The notes: generated by a model from the letters alone, not told the origin. Numbered from the stretch's first letter, positions 24,534-35,483 are shown. The stretch: 64,000 nt of DNA from Peristeroidobacter soli (GCF_004138485.1 NZ_RYEV01000005.1:558001-622000); one strand, 5' to 3'. A program made the numbers and translations.

Positions 24534-27500
24534 ATGGGCATGGTTGACTCGGTGACGCAGGGAACGAGGGTTCGTGTGCTGACTCAGGCGGTGCGCGCCG
24601 TGCTGCGTGGAGTGTCGCTGTCCGCCACGGCCAGTTTGTTTGTATCGACGGTGCATGCCGACCCGCTGCCGGTGATCTGTGTCTCCGGTGCGACTTGCGG
24701 CAACAGCAACAGCGTCATCAACAACGCCTTGCAAGGCGTGTCGGGCATTGCCATCGCCGGCAACTCGATGACCATCAATCAAAACGCCGCCAATGCGGTC
24801 CTGCATTGGCGCAGTTTCGATATCGAGCGTGGCGCCAGCGTCACTTTCGTCCAGCCCGACAGCAATTCGGTGGCGCTCAACCGCATCTATCAGAACGGTG
24901 CGTCGCAGATCATGGGCAACCTGTCCGCCAACGGCCGCATCTATCTGCTCAATCAGAACGGCATCATGTTCGGCAACGGCGCAGTGGTGAACGTCGCCGG
25001 CCTGATCGCCAGCTCGCTGGATATTTCCAGCCTGGCGCTCAATGCCGATGGCAGCACCAATCTGCTCGCGGCCGGGCAGCGCAACGAGGCAGCGTTCCAG
25101 TTGTACCGGGATGCGGGCGGCAACGCATTGACCAGCGGCGATGTGACGGTCGGGCAGGGCGCCACCATTACCACCAGGGACGGCGGTCAGGTATTCATGT
25201 TCGCGCCGAACGTTTACAACTACGGCAAGATTGCCACTCCGGACGGGCAGACCGTGCTCGCCGCCGGCGATTCGGTCTATCTGGCGAGCAGCGCGGACAA
25301 CAATCTGCGCGGCATCTGGGTGGAAGTCGGCACCGGCGGTACCGTGGTCAACGGCGTCGAAGCCAATTCGGGCGTTACTGATAAAACACAGCTGGTCGGC
25401 CAGATCATCGCCGAGCGCGGCAACATCACGTTGGCTGGCGCGGCGGTCAATCAGTTGGGACGGCTCACCGCGACCACGTCGGTGAACGAGGGCGGCTCGA
25501 TCCGCTTGGTGGCGCGCGAGGACGGCTTCGTGCAGGCCGCAGCGGGCACATCGGTCACGCTGACCGCTCGCACTGGCGGCACGTTGGTTCTGGGCAGCAA
25601 CAGCGTCACGGAAGTGGGGCTCGACAACAGCACTGCGACCACTGTGGACAGCAATCCGCAGCCCGTGTCGCGGGTCGTGGGCATCGGCCGTCAGATCGTC
25701 ATGCAGGACAATGCGAGCATCATCACGCCCCATGGCGATGTGACCCTGGCTGCATGTGCCGATTGCAGCAGCCTCACCGATGTTTCCTTGGCCAAGGTGC
25801 ACGAGCTGGCCGACGAAACCAGTTCCTCATCCGACGGATCGAGACTGTTCATTGCCGCTGGCGCGTTGATCGATGTGTCCGGCGCGCACATCGACAAGAC
25901 CATGGAGAGCAACGTGCTCAGGGTCGAGCTGCGCGGCGACGAACTGGCCGACAGCGAGCTGCAGCGAGACGGCGCATTGCGCGGCGAAACCGTTTATATC
26001 GACATCCGTCAGACCGGCACGCGTGCGGACGGCTCGACCTGGGTCGGCAGCCCCGTGGGCGATCTCGGCGGCTGGGTAGGCGGCATCCAAAGAAATGTTC
26101 AGGAGCGCAGCCTGACCGGCGGCACCGTCAATCTGCTGTCCCGAGGCGATGCGATTCTCGAGCGCGGCTCCACCATCGACATCTCCGGCGGCTCGATCAA
26201 TTTCGCCGGCGGCCACATCAACACGTCCAACGTGATCGGCGCCGACGGCAAGGTCTACGACATCTCCAGGGCGATCGCCGATCGCAGCTATGTCGGCGTG
26301 ACCAACAGCGGCACTCATACCGTGTTCGACCGGCGTTGGGGCGTGACGCGCACCTATTTCACCGGTGGCACGCAGGGCCGTTACGAGCAAGGCTATGTCG
26401 AAGGCAAAGATGCCGGCACCGTGCAGATCATCGGTAGCCAGACGGTGCTGGATGGTGCGATCCGGGCGGAAACAGTGGCGGGACGCTATCAGCGCGAGCT
26501 GAGCGGTACCGTCAACGCTTCGGCGTTGTACCGGCCGTACGATGAGCTCGCGCTCAGCGGCACGCTCATTCTCGGCAAGACCTCCGCCAGTGGCGACCAA
26601 GCCGACTTCGCGGTCGGCGATGTGACAATTGCGAACGGTGCGTTCTCGGCGCTGGCGGCGGACTTCGATCCACTCACCGATTCGCTCGGCGATATTGGCA
26701 GCACGGTGGTGCTGAGGAGCGACTTGTTCGGTGCCGACCGTGTCGGCAACCTGACCTTGCGGGCCAATGGCGCTGTCACGATTGCCCCGGATGCGAATGT
26801 GACTCTGTCGTCCGGCGGCGCGATGAACGTAACGGCCGGCGCCATTGACGTCGGCGGCTCGGTGACGAGTCACGGTGGCCAGATCGCGCTCACGGCGCGA
26901 CCCACTTTCACCACGCCTGAGCTGGACGATGGGCTGGTGGTGAGAAGCGGTGCCCGGCTGGATACCAGCGGCACGTGGGTCAACGATGCCGCCAACGCCA
27001 ATGGTGGCAGCGTCGGCATGGCGCCAATGTCCATCGATGGCGGCAGTGTACAGTTGCAAGCACAACGCAGCTCGCTCGCGTTGGAGACCGGCAGCGTCAT
27101 CGACGTGTCGGGCGGCGCGCAGCTCACCGGCGATGGCAAGCTGATCGCCGGCGAGGCGGGGTCGATTGAATTGACCAACACCCAGTCGCTGGCCTCGAAT
27201 GGTGCGGTCACCTCTCTGACCCTGGATGGCGAGCTGCGCGGCTATGGATTCGAGAACGGCGGCAGTCTGTCGTTGACGACGGCCGGAGCATGCATCGCGG
27301 CGACGGTCACCGGCTGTGAACAAACCTCCGCGGGGACGTTGTGGCTCAGGCCGGAGTTCTTTGCATCGGGCGGCTTCAGCGGCTATTCCATCCTGAGCAA
27401 CCGCGGCGGCATCGAAGTCGCCGCGGACACGACCGTGACATTGCGTCAACAGAACTGGCTCGTGCCGCTGTCCGGCGATTTGAGCCGTTTCGCGACCGGC

Positions 27501-30500
27501 ACGTCGATCGATCGTATCGCAACGACAAGGTTGCTCGAGGACATCGAGCGCCAGGCGGTGGATCTGAAGCTGTGGGCCGAGCCCACGCGGCCGGGCTCGG
27601 ACGGCAGATACACGGATATAACTTTCGCCGATGCTCCCGATCTGATCATCCGCACCGGCGCACGCATCGAAGGAGAAGTCGGTGCGACCATCGATCTGAG
27701 CTCGACCAGTCGCTTGCTCATCGATGGCACGGTTTCCGCGGCGGCCGGCACCATCAAGCTGGGCTTGAGTGGCGGCCTGGCGATCGAGCCGACCAGCGCC
27801 AATCCGTATTTCGCCGACCAGGGCATCTGGCTCGGCAACAACGCACAGTTGCTGGCGCGTGGCGCGGCGGTCACGGAGGTGGACAGCCAAGGGCGCGTCA
27901 TCGGCGAAGTCCGCAATGGCGGCACCATCGCCATCGATGCCGATCGTGGTCACGTGATCACTTCCTCCGGCTCGCTCATCGATGTTTCCGGCACGTCGGC
28001 GGCGCTGTCCGTGAAGTCGGACAAACAAGGGCATTATCAGGTCCGGCAAGTCGCGTCGGCCGGTGGCCGGCTGGACATCGAAGCTGCCGAAGCCATTGTG
28101 ATCGGCGGCGACATCCGGGGCGAATCGGGAGAGCCGGGCAGGCTCGCGGCCGGCACGCTGCGCATCGCGCTGGACATGTCGCTGCGTAACGATCCAGGAC
28201 TGTCGCGTGCCTTTCCCGCCAACCTGCCGCTGTTCCCGGGCGGTGACCGCACCATCGAAATCACCCAACGCCCGCTCGACATCAGTTTTGGCGACTCGAC
28301 GCTGGTGGGCTACCAGGGTCGGGCCGTGGTGGCGGCGGATCAGATTGCCGAGGGCGGTTTCGATGCGCTCGAGCTCGATGCCACGACGGTGTGGGTGAAC
28401 GAAGGCGGCCTGTCGCCGAATGTGGTGCACACGGGACGCATCGAGTTCGATGGCGATGTTTCTCTCGCGCTCGCTCGTAGCGCGGTGCTGAATGCCGCGA
28501 TCATCGCGTCGGACGGTGGCAACGCGGTGTTGAGTGCGCCGCGAGTGGCCTTGGGCAACTCGAAAATCGATCTGAACAACGTTCAGTATCAGCCGCCGAC
28601 GCTGGCGGGTACTGGAACGTTGCGCGTCGACGCCGGGCAGATCGACGTTATCGGCAGCAGCGTTCTGCAAGGCTTTGCCTCGACCACTCTTCGATCCAGC
28701 GGAGACTTGCGGCTGACCGGCGTGCTGATCGATCCGCTCGGCGATCAGGGATTGAAGGTGCTGCAAGGTTCGCTGCGCACCGCAGGCGATCTCACTTTGA
28801 GCGCAGCTCAGGTGTATCCGACGACGATGTCCGAGTTCACGGTGGCCGCCGGCGTCGGTGGCACCGATGGAACATTGCGTATCGAACAGAACGGCGTCGC
28901 GGGCGATGCGCTGTCCGCGGGCGGCGCATTGACGCTGTCGGCGCCCAATGTCGTGCAATCGGGCACGGTACGGGCACCCTTCGGCACCATCACGATCGAT
29001 TCGCCGAGTATCACGCTCGCCGATGGCAGCGTGACATCCACCAGCGGCGCGGGCTTGGACGTGCTGTACGGCGAGACCGAAGGCGGTCTCAACTGGGTGT
29101 ATGTGCTGGGCGGCGACAAAATCGTCTACGGCGCGAACGGCCGGCAGATCTCCACTCAGCGCATCGAGCTCAACGGCGACAACGTCGCTCTGGAGGAGGG
29201 CGCGGTACTGGACGTGAGCGGCGGTGGCAATTTGCTCGCCACCGAATTCAATTCCGGAACCACCGGCAAGCAGGATGTTTTGGGCAAGGACAACACCGCT
29301 GGCAACTTCGCCATTCTGCCGGCGAACAGTCTGGCGGCCGCGGCCTATGACGAGACCATCTACACCGTGGCGGAGTTCGAGGGCGGCAAGAGTGTTTATC
29401 TCTCAGGCACGAAGGATCTGCCGGCTGGTGAATACATCGTGCTGCCGGCCAAGTACGCACTCTTGCCGGGCGCGTATCTGGTGCGGCCGGTCTCTGGGTA
29501 TGGAGATATCACCGCGGCTGAGTCGTACAGCCTGGCCGACGGCAGCAACGTCGTTTCCGGTTATTACACCTACACCGGCAGCGGTCTGCGCGACGGCGCG
29601 CGCACCTCGGGATTCGCGGTCCTCAAAGGCACGCAGGTTCAGAACAAAGCCAGGTACACGCTGGCCAACGCCAACGAGTTTTTCGCCCCGCCGGACGGTG
29701 AGCTGCTCACTCAGCGTCTGCCGAAGGACGCCGGCACCGTGGCGATTACCGCCACTGAGTCGCTGATCCTCCAAGGAACATTGCAGGCCGACGTCGCTCA
29801 GGGCGGCCGCGGCGCGGCTCTGGATATCGCGAGCAGTGCCATTCAAGTGGTCGCCGACGCCGGCAATGCCGGTAACGCCGGTGGCGCGCTCGTTCTGGAC
29901 GCAGCGGATTTGAATGCGCTCGGTGCCGAGTCGATTCTGTTGGGCGGCGTGCGCCAGGAAGACGGGCAGGGACTGGATATCGATACCAGGTCCTCGAATG
30001 TATCGATCGCGGCAGGCGCAGCGCTGCAGGCGCCGGAAGTGATGCTGGTCGCGACCGATACAGTCACGGTCCAGCAGAATGCGAGCGTCACCGCGACCGG
30101 TGTGGAAGTGCGCTCGCAGGATATCCACTTGAGTGGCGACGGCGCCTTTGTGCGCGTGGCTACGGGCGAAGCGGCGAACGTCGCACGCACCAACTCCACC
30201 AACAATGGTCGCGTGGTCCTCGCTGATGGCTCGACGCTGACCGCTACATCCGGCTCCATCAGCCTGGAATCCGCGGGCGATGCGCAGCTCGCCGGTGCGT
30301 TGTCGGCGGTCGGCGGCGAAGTGTCCATGACGGGTAACGTGATCAGCCTGGGCAACGTGGATCCCTCGGTCAGCGGCTGGGTGCTGGATGCGGCGCAGTT
30401 GTCGCAACTCGACGCGGGTACATTGAGCCTGAACAGTCGCAGCACCATCGACTGGTACGGCAACGTCTCACTCGCACTCACCAATCTGAGTCTGAGCGCT

Positions 30501-33500
30501 CGGGCGATCCGAGGTTATGACGATGGAGCAGTGTCGATTGCCGCGAGTGGCGACGTCGCTTTCCGTGGCGGCGGGGCGCTGATCGATCCAGTCGATTCCG
30601 TCGCCGGCGGTCAATTCCATCTCACTGCGAACAATGTGATTTTCGACGACGGCGCGCTCGAGCTGTCCGGCTTCGATTCGGTCGCGCTGTTGGCTGCTCG
30701 CGAAGTGCGCGCCGAGCAAACGACGACGGTCAGTATCGTTGGCGGCGGTCTGCAGCTCGGCGCGCAGCGTATTACAACCCGGTCGGGCGTGGATCTGTCG
30801 ATCACCGCCGGTGGTACGGCCACGCTCTCGAACAGCGCTTCGACGCAGGCGCTCGCCGCGGTCAACGATCTTGGCGGCTCGTTCACGTTGAATGCCAATG
30901 CGATCGAATTGGCCACCCGGATCGAGTTGCCCTCGGGTCTGGTGACGTTGAACGCGACCGACGCCACCCAAGGCGGCATCACGCTGAGCGGTAATGCGGC
31001 GATCGATGTCAGCGGTCGAAGCACGCAACTGGGCGACCAGGTGGCTTACAGCCACGGTGGCAAGGTGAATCTGGAAACCGTCAGCGGCAATCTGGCGCTG
31101 GCCGCAGGTTCGAGCATCGATGTTTCCGCGAACGGCGGCGCGAACGCCGGCAGCATCGAGCTGACGGCCGCCAATGGCAATCTGCAACTGGCTGGCACGC
31201 TCGATGGCAGCGCGGAGGGCGCGGGCTCCGCTGGCAGCTTCAGCGGCGATGCGCAGCAACTCGGTGATTTCAGCGCGCTGACACAACAGCTCGCCAGCAG
31301 CGGCTTCGCGGGCGATTTGAGTTTCCGTCAGCGCGGCGCTGGTGATCTGACGGTGGCAAGTGGTGCCACTGTGCGCGGCACGTCGGTGTCGATGACGGCC
31401 GATCAGGGCAGCGTCGTGGTCGCCGGCGGCATCGTTGCTCACGACGACGACGGTGGTCGCATCAATCTGTCGGCCCGCAATGGCATGACGATCAGTGGCA
31501 CGCTCGATGCGCGCGCGACCGGCACTACGGAGCGTAACGGTCGCATCGATCTGAATGTGACCAACGGCGGCCTGAATGTGACCAACGGCGCGGTAATCGC
31601 CACGGTTGCCTCGGGCGCCAAGCAAGGCTCGAGCGGGGACGGCGATGTTTCCATTCGTCTGCCGCAGTCGTCGTTGCTGACTGTCATCGATGCCGATACT
31701 GCCAACGACGCCGTGCATCTTGGCGGCGACTGGAGCAGAACGGCCGACGTGAGTGTCGAGGGCTTCGCGGTGCATGTCGATGCCGACGGCATCCTCGATG
31801 GCAACGACACTGTCGCCATGGCTGGGAATGCCATTTATGACGCCGCTGTTGCCTTTGCCGCGCGCACCGATGAGATCGCGACGGCCCTGAGCAATCCGAG
31901 CCTGACCGGGCTCGACGTCCTCACCGGCATCGAAATTCAATCCGGCGCCAGCGACGGCAGCCTGTCCTTGAACGCGGATTGGAACATGGCCGCGTGGCGC
32001 TTCGCCGACGCTTCGGGCGGGGCTCCGAAGTCCGGCGTGCTCACGCTACGCGCCGCGGGCAATCTCACTTTCAACGAGTCGCTCAGCGACGGCTTCAGCG
32101 ACCAGAACGACTTCACGCTCGACCTCGACCCGAACTTCGGCGACAGCTGGTCCTACAACCTGGTCGCCGGCGCGGATACCGCCAGCGCCAATGTCATGGC
32201 GACGCAAGCGTCGAATGCTGTCGGCAGCGTTCTCATCAACGGCGTCGACAGTTCTTCGGAAGCTGGCTACACCGTCGTGCGCACCGGCACCGGCAGCATC
32301 GACGTGGCTGCGGCTTCGGACATCGTGTTGAGCAACGACGCGGCGATGATTTATACCGCGGGCGAAGCCAGCAACGGAATGATCTACGGCACCGTGCGAG
32401 GCCAGGGCAATCAGCTCGGCGGGTTCTACTATCCGGCCAACGGCGGCGACATCACGCTCACCGCGGGGCGCGACGTGATCGGTGCGCCGACCCGTCAGCT
32501 GCTCACCGAATGGCTGTGGCGCATCGGCAAGGATTCGGAAACCACCGGCAATCCGAGCCGCTCCACCGCCTGGACCGTCAACTTCGCGAAATTCCACCAG
32601 GGGATCGGCGCGCTCGCCGGCGGCGATGTCAGCGTGACCGCGGGCAACGACGTTCGCGACTTGTCCGTGGCGAGCACCACGATCGGCCGGCAGCGAACCA
32701 ATCCCACCAACGACAAGACCGCCGCGGCCAACGATCTCGAAGTGATCGGTGGCGGCAATGTCAGGGTCGCATCGGGTGGCGACGTGCTCGGCGGCACTCA
32801 CTACTCCGGCCGCGGCCAGATCGAGTTGCAGGCGGGTGGTGAGGTGGGCAAGAGCCAGCAGACCAGCTTCGGGCCGATGCTGCTGCTCGGCGATACCCAG
32901 GCCAAGGTCGCCGCGCGGCAGGATGTGAGTCTCGGCGGCGTGGCGACGCCGACTCTGTTGCCGCAGGGAACCACACAAGGATCGCTGGCATCGACGGATA
33001 GCATGTTCTCCACCTACTCGGCGCAGAGCTCGTTGACGGTCGAGTCCACGGCAGGCGACGTATCGCTGGTTCCCGATAAAGGCGCGATCAACGACTACTA
33101 CGCGTGGAGCGGCAACAACGCCAACCAGAGCGAGCTGGCATTCACGCTGTTGCCAGGTACCGTCGACATGCTCGCTCTGCGGGGCGGCGCGAGAGTGACG
33201 GGCACGCTGTTGCCGAACGAGAACGGCGCTCTGAGCGTGCATGCCTATCGGGATGTGGATTTCGACGTCATCGTGTCCGATGTCGATGTCGACGCATTGC
33301 CCGACCAGGACCGGCCGGCGGCCAGCGGTGCGTTCGATCGATTCGGCTCCGACCTGTACACGGCGCTGACTCAATGGAATGGCAACATCAAACAGATCTT
33401 CAACGCGCAGACGCCGGTGAGGCAGCGGGCCGCGGAGGCGGGCACGCTGCTCTCCTCGCGCATCGTTTCCGCCAACGGCGACGTCAAGGGCTCCGGCTAT

Positions 33501-34913
33501 TTCGGCGCGCCGGTCGACATTCAGGCCGGCGGCGACATCGTCGATCTGGATGTGGTCATCCAGAACCTGGTGGCTGCCGACGTGAGCGCCATTACTGCGG
33601 GCGGCGACATCCGCTACACGACGTCGAGCGCCTCGGGCGGACTGGCGCCCAATAACGCGGGCATCAGGGTCGACGGCCCCGGCCAGCTGTTTCTCATCGC
33701 CGGTGGCGACATCGATCTGGCGACCTCACAGGGTGTGATCACTCGCGGCAACGAAGTGAATCTCGCGCTGCCGGAGGGAGGTGCCAGCATCACGGCACTT
33801 GCCGGCTTGAATGGCGAAAGCCCGGACTATGCAGCGTTCGCCGAAGACTACGTGGCACAGAGTGATGACTACATCGCCGCGCTCACGGCCTACATCGAGA
33901 CGCTGACCGGCGATCGTCCCGCCAATGCGACCGAGGCTCGCGCTGCGTTCACGGCTCTGAATTCCAAGCAACAGCGCGCGTTCCTGTATCGCGTGCTGCT
34001 CTCGGAAGTGCGTGAGTCGGCCGAAGAAGCCGCGTCGGTAGAGATGAAGGATGACTATTCGCGCGGCTTCGCGGCGCTCGAGACGTTGTTCCCTGGCAGC
34101 ACGGATACCGAAGACAATCCCTACAGCGGCGATATCAGTCTCTACTTCAGCCGCATCTATACGCTCGACGGCGGCGATATCAATTTGCTGACGCCGGGTG
34201 GCGGCGTGAATGCTGGCCTGTCCGCCGCGACGCTGGAAAGATTCCGTATCACCAAGGATTCCAGCGAGCTGGGCCTGGTGACTCGCCGTGGCGGCGACAT
34301 CGGCATCGTCACCGACGGCGACGTGCTGGTGAACGAGTCGCGCATCTTCGCGATCAACGACAGCGACATCGTGGTGTGGTCCTCGAACGGCGACGTCGAT
34401 GCCGGCCGAGGCGCGAAAACGGCTATCTCGGCACCGACGTTTGCGGTCGCCTACGACCTCGACGGACGCGCGCACGTTACTTACGACGCCGCGCTGTCGG
34501 GCAGCGGCATCCAAACGCGTGCCACCACGGCCGATCACAAGCCGGGGGATGTGGTGCTCGCGGCGCCTCGGGGCGTCGTCAACGCAGGCGATGCGGGCAT
34601 CGTGGCGGGCAATCTCACGATCGCGGCAACCGCCGTGCTCGGTGCCGACAACATCTCAGTCAGCGGCATCGCGGTCGGCGTGCCAGTCGATACCGGCGGT
34701 TTGGGTGCGAGCCTCGCGGGTGTCGCATCGGCGGCGAGCAGCGCCAGCAACTCGGCGGCGACCGCGGTCGACGATACCGGCTCTCGCGAACAGTCCAGCG
34801 CGCCGATGTCACAGGCCGCGCTGTCGTGGCTGGATGTATTCGTGATCGGGCTGGGCGAAGAGGGCTGTAAGGGCGACGATGTGGAATGCTTGAAGCGCCA
34901 GTCGACGATGTGA
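24534..34913 (+). CDS. TpsA exoprotein, giant filamentous haemagglutinin family protein
   Basis: A 3459-residue secreted surface protein. An extended signal region (about 1-43, ending ...VSTVHA) precedes the TPS secretion domain (about 44-300) with LLNQNGIMFGNGAVVNVAGL, the NQNGI variant of the NPNGI motif. A very long beta-helical repeat region is rich in G-x-I-x-L and GDV strands. Near residues 2950-3400 the C-terminal region matches the DUF3739 type (GGDINLLTPGGGVNAGL, WSSNGDVDAGRGAKTAISAP). All eight cysteines I found are close pairs: 49/55, 408/411, 920/928 and 3445/3452. The last pair ends the protein, as in HMW1-type anchored adhesins. ATG 24534 or ATG 24540 may be the start; GGAG at 24530 fits the latter. 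No toxin domain is evident. Confidence 0.92.
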   Translation: MGMVDSVTQGTRVRVLTQAVRAVLRGVSLSATASLFVSTVHADPLPVICVSGATCGNSNSVINNALQGVSGIAIAGNSMTINQNAANAVLHWRSFDIERGASVTFVQPDSNSVALNRIYQNGASQIMGNLSANGRIYLLNQNGIMFGNGAVVNVAGLIASSLDISSLALNADGSTNLLAAGQRNEAAFQLYRDAGGNALTSGDVTVGQGATITTRDGGQVFMFAPNVYNYGKIATPDGQTVLAAGDSVYLASSADNNLRGIWVEVGTGGTVVNGVEANSGVTDKTQLVGQIIAERGNITLAGAAVNQLGRLTATTSVNEGGSIRLVAREDGFVQAAAGTSVTLTARTGGTLVLGSNSVTEVGLDNSTATTVDSNPQPVSRVVGIGRQIVMQDNASIITPHGDVTLAACADCSSLTDVSLAKVHELADETSSSSDGSRLFIAAGALIDVSGAHIDKTMESNVLRVELRGDELADSELQRDGALRGETVYIDIRQTGTRADGSTWVGSPVGDLGGWVGGIQRNVQERSLTGGTVNLLSRGDAILERGSTIDISGGSINFAGGHINTSNVIGADGKVYDISRAIADRSYVGVTNSGTHTVFDRRWGVTRTYFTGGTQGRYEQGYVEGKDAGTVQIIGSQTVLDGAIRAETVAGRYQRELSGTVNASALYRPYDELALSGTLILGKTSASGDQADFAVGDVTIANGAFSALAADFDPLTDSLGDIGSTVVLRSDLFGADRVGNLTLRANGAVTIAPDANVTLSSGGAMNVTAGAIDVGGSVTSHGGQIALTARPTFTTPELDDGLVVRSGARLDTSGTWVNDAANANGGSVGMAPMSIDGGSVQLQAQRSSLALETGSVIDVSGGAQLTGDGKLIAGEAGSIELTNTQSLASNGAVTSLTLDGELRGYGFENGGSLSLTTAGACIAATVTGCEQTSAGTLWLRPEFFASGGFSGYSILSNRGGIEVAADTTVTLRQQNWLVPLSGDLSRFATGTSIDRIATTRLLEDIERQAVDLKLWAEPTRPGSDGRYTDITFADAPDLIIRTGARIEGEVGATIDLSSTSRLLIDGTVSAAAGTIKLGLSGGLAIEPTSANPYFADQGIWLGNNAQLLARGAAVTEVDSQGRVIGEVRNGGTIAIDADRGHVITSSGSLIDVSGTSAALSVKSDKQGHYQVRQVASAGGRLDIEAAEAIVIGGDIRGESGEPGRLAAGTLRIALDMSLRNDPGLSRAFPANLPLFPGGDRTIEITQRPLDISFGDSTLVGYQGRAVVAADQIAEGGFDALELDATTVWVNEGGLSPNVVHTGRIEFDGDVSLALARSAVLNAAIIASDGGNAVLSAPRVALGNSKIDLNNVQYQPPTLAGTGTLRVDAGQIDVIGSSVLQGFASTTLRSSGDLRLTGVLIDPLGDQGLKVLQGSLRTAGDLTLSAAQVYPTTMSEFTVAAGVGGTDGTLRIEQNGVAGDALSAGGALTLSAPNVVQSGTVRAPFGTITIDSPSITLADGSVTSTSGAGLDVLYGETEGGLNWVYVLGGDKIVYGANGRQISTQRIELNGDNVALEEGAVLDVSGGGNLLATEFNSGTTGKQDVLGKDNTAGNFAILPANSLAAAAYDETIYTVAEFEGGKSVYLSGTKDLPAGEYIVLPAKYALLPGAYLVRPVSGYGDITAAESYSLADGSNVVSGYYTYTGSGLRDGARTSGFAVLKGTQVQNKARYTLANANEFFAPPDGELLTQRLPKDAGTVAITATESLILQGTLQADVAQGGRGAALDIASSAIQVVADAGNAGNAGGALVLDAADLNALGAESILLGGVRQEDGQGLDIDTRSSNVSIAAGAALQAPEVMLVATDTVTVQQNASVTATGVEVRSQDIHLSGDGAFVRVATGEAANVARTNSTNNGRVVLADGSTLTATSGSISLESAGDAQLAGALSAVGGEVSMTGNVISLGNVDPSVSGWVLDAAQLSQLDAGTLSLNSRSTIDWYGNVSLALTNLSLSARAIRGYDDGAVSIAASGDVAFRGGGALIDPVDSVAGGQFHLTANNVIFDDGALELSGFDSVALLAAREVRAEQTTTVSIVGGGLQLGAQRITTRSGVDLSITAGGTATLSNSASTQALAAVNDLGGSFTLNANAIELATRIELPSGLVTLNATDATQGGITLSGNAAIDVSGRSTQLGDQVAYSHGGKVNLETVSGNLALAAGSSIDVSANGGANAGSIELTAANGNLQLAGTLDGSAEGAGSAGSFSGDAQQLGDFSALTQQLASSGFAGDLSFRQRGAGDLTVASGATVRGTSVSMTADQGSVVVAGGIVAHDDDGGRINLSARNGMTISGTLDARATGTTERNGRIDLNVTNGGLNVTNGAVIATVASGAKQGSSGDGDVSIRLPQSSLLTVIDADTANDAVHLGGDWSRTADVSVEGFAVHVDADGILDGNDTVAMAGNAIYDAAVAFAARTDEIATALSNPSLTGLDVLTGIEIQSGASDGSLSLNADWNMAAWRFADASGGAPKSGVLTLRAAGNLTFNESLSDGFSDQNDFTLDLDPNFGDSWSYNLVAGADTASANVMATQASNAVGSVLINGVDSSSEAGYTVVRTGTGSIDVAAASDIVLSNDAAMIYTAGEASNGMIYGTVRGQGNQLGGFYYPANGGDITLTAGRDVIGAPTRQLLTEWLWRIGKDSETTGNPSRSTAWTVNFAKFHQGIGALAGGDVSVTAGNDVRDLSVASTTIGRQRTNPTNDKTAAANDLEVIGGGNVRVASGGDVLGGTHYSGRGQIELQAGGEVGKSQQTSFGPMLLLGDTQAKVAARQDVSLGGVATPTLLPQGTTQGSLASTDSMFSTYSAQSSLTVESTAGDVSLVPDKGAINDYYAWSGNNANQSELAFTLLPGTVDMLALRGGARVTGTLLPNENGALSVHAYRDVDFDVIVSDVDVDALPDQDRPAASGAFDRFGSDLYTALTQWNGNIKQIFNAQTPVRQRAAEAGTLLSSRIVSANGDVKGSGYFGAPVDIQAGGDIVDLDVVIQNLVAADVSAITAGGDIRYTTSSASGGLAPNNAGIRVDGPGQLFLIAGGDIDLATSQGVITRGNEVNLALPEGGASITALAGLNGESPDYAAFAEDYVAQSDDYIAALTAYIETLTGDRPANATEARAAFTALNSKQQRAFLYRVLLSEVRESAEEAASVEMKDDYSRGFAALETLFPGSTDTEDNPYSGDISLYFSRIYTLDGGDINLLTPGGGVNAGLSAATLERFRITKDSSELGLVTRRGGDIGIVTDGDVLVNESRIFAINDSDIVVWSSNGDVDAGRGAKTAISAPTFAVAYDLDGRAHVTYDAALSGSGIQTRATTADHKPGDVVLAAPRGVVNAGDAGIVAGNLTIAATAVLGADNISVSGIAVGVPVDTGGLGASLAGVASAASSASNSAATAVDDTGSREQSSAPMSQAALSWLDVFVIGLGEEGCKGDDVECLKRQSTM

Positions 34914-34915
34914 TC

Positions 34916-35479
34916 ATGGGGCGACTCTATCGGGCGCACGCGCTGTTGTTCGTGTGCGCCTACCTCGGGTTGCTGGGGTACTCTGCGTTGACGGATCCAC
35001 GCGATCCGGTCGCCGCGTTGTTCGGGGAAAACTCCCAGACAGTCGAGCACGCGGCTGCCGTCGCGTTCGCGCCGCCACCGTCGGTCGTGTCGAAGCCCGT
35101 CAGCAGAAATGTTTCCGGCGAGCCGGTGGCGAGCCCGGAAGACACCGAGCGACAGCAGGAGCGTGTGCGTCTGAGCGAAGTGAGTCAGCAGGCGATTCGC
35201 GCCGAGGCACCACAGGAGCGGGCGGCGGCCATCGACCAGCTGAGCTCGGCCACACCCGAGGCGTTACAGGCACTGCAAACAGTCGTGACTTCCGACTCCG
35301 TCGTGCGCAATCGCGTTCGCGCGCTCAATTCATTGCGCGCCCTTGCCGAGCAGGAAGGCGCGAAGGACGCCGTTCTCTCGATCGTGCAGCTGGCGACGTC
35401 GGATGCCAACACCGGCGTGGCGTCGCGTGCCAACGAAGTCATTCGTGAGCTCACCGAGCAAACAGCGGCGAGCGAATGA
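34916..35479 (+). CDS. membrane-anchored protein with HEAT-like helical domain
   Basis: A 187-residue protein. An N-terminal hydrophobic segment (about 8-27, AHALLFVCAYLGLLGYSAL) acts as signal anchor. A low-complexity linker follows, then from about residue 75 a helical region with repeated hydrophobic heptads and phrases such as ERAAAIDQLSSATPEALQAL, resembling HEAT or ARM repeats. I place the start at ATG 34916, two bases after the TpsA stop; ATG 34886 would overlap TpsA. Its position directly after tpsA implies a role in exoprotein handling, but there is no recognisable catalytic motif. Confidence 0.7.
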   Translation: MGRLYRAHALLFVCAYLGLLGYSALTDPRDPVAALFGENSQTVEHAAAVAFAPPPSVVSKPVSRNVSGEPVASPEDTERQQERVRLSEVSQQAIRAEAPQERAAAIDQLSSATPEALQALQTVVTSDSVVRNRVRALNSLRALAEQEGAKDAVLSIVQLATSDANTGVASRANEVIRELTEQTAASE

Positions 35480-35483
35480 TTGC

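Noticed and set aside
25827-28958. 1043-residue minus-strand frame opposite TpsA
   Set aside because: Its composition (Arg, Ala, Gly, His-rich, no domain) is the mirror of the GC-rich repetitive tpsA coding frame; several similar long antisense frames occur under other genes.
24534-34913. Contact-dependent inhibition (CdiA-like) toxin at the C-terminus of TpsA
   Set aside because: The C-terminus continues as a DUF3739-type region and ends in a short Cys-pair tail; there is no VENN-type boundary, and the next gene is a membrane protein unlike known immunity proteins.
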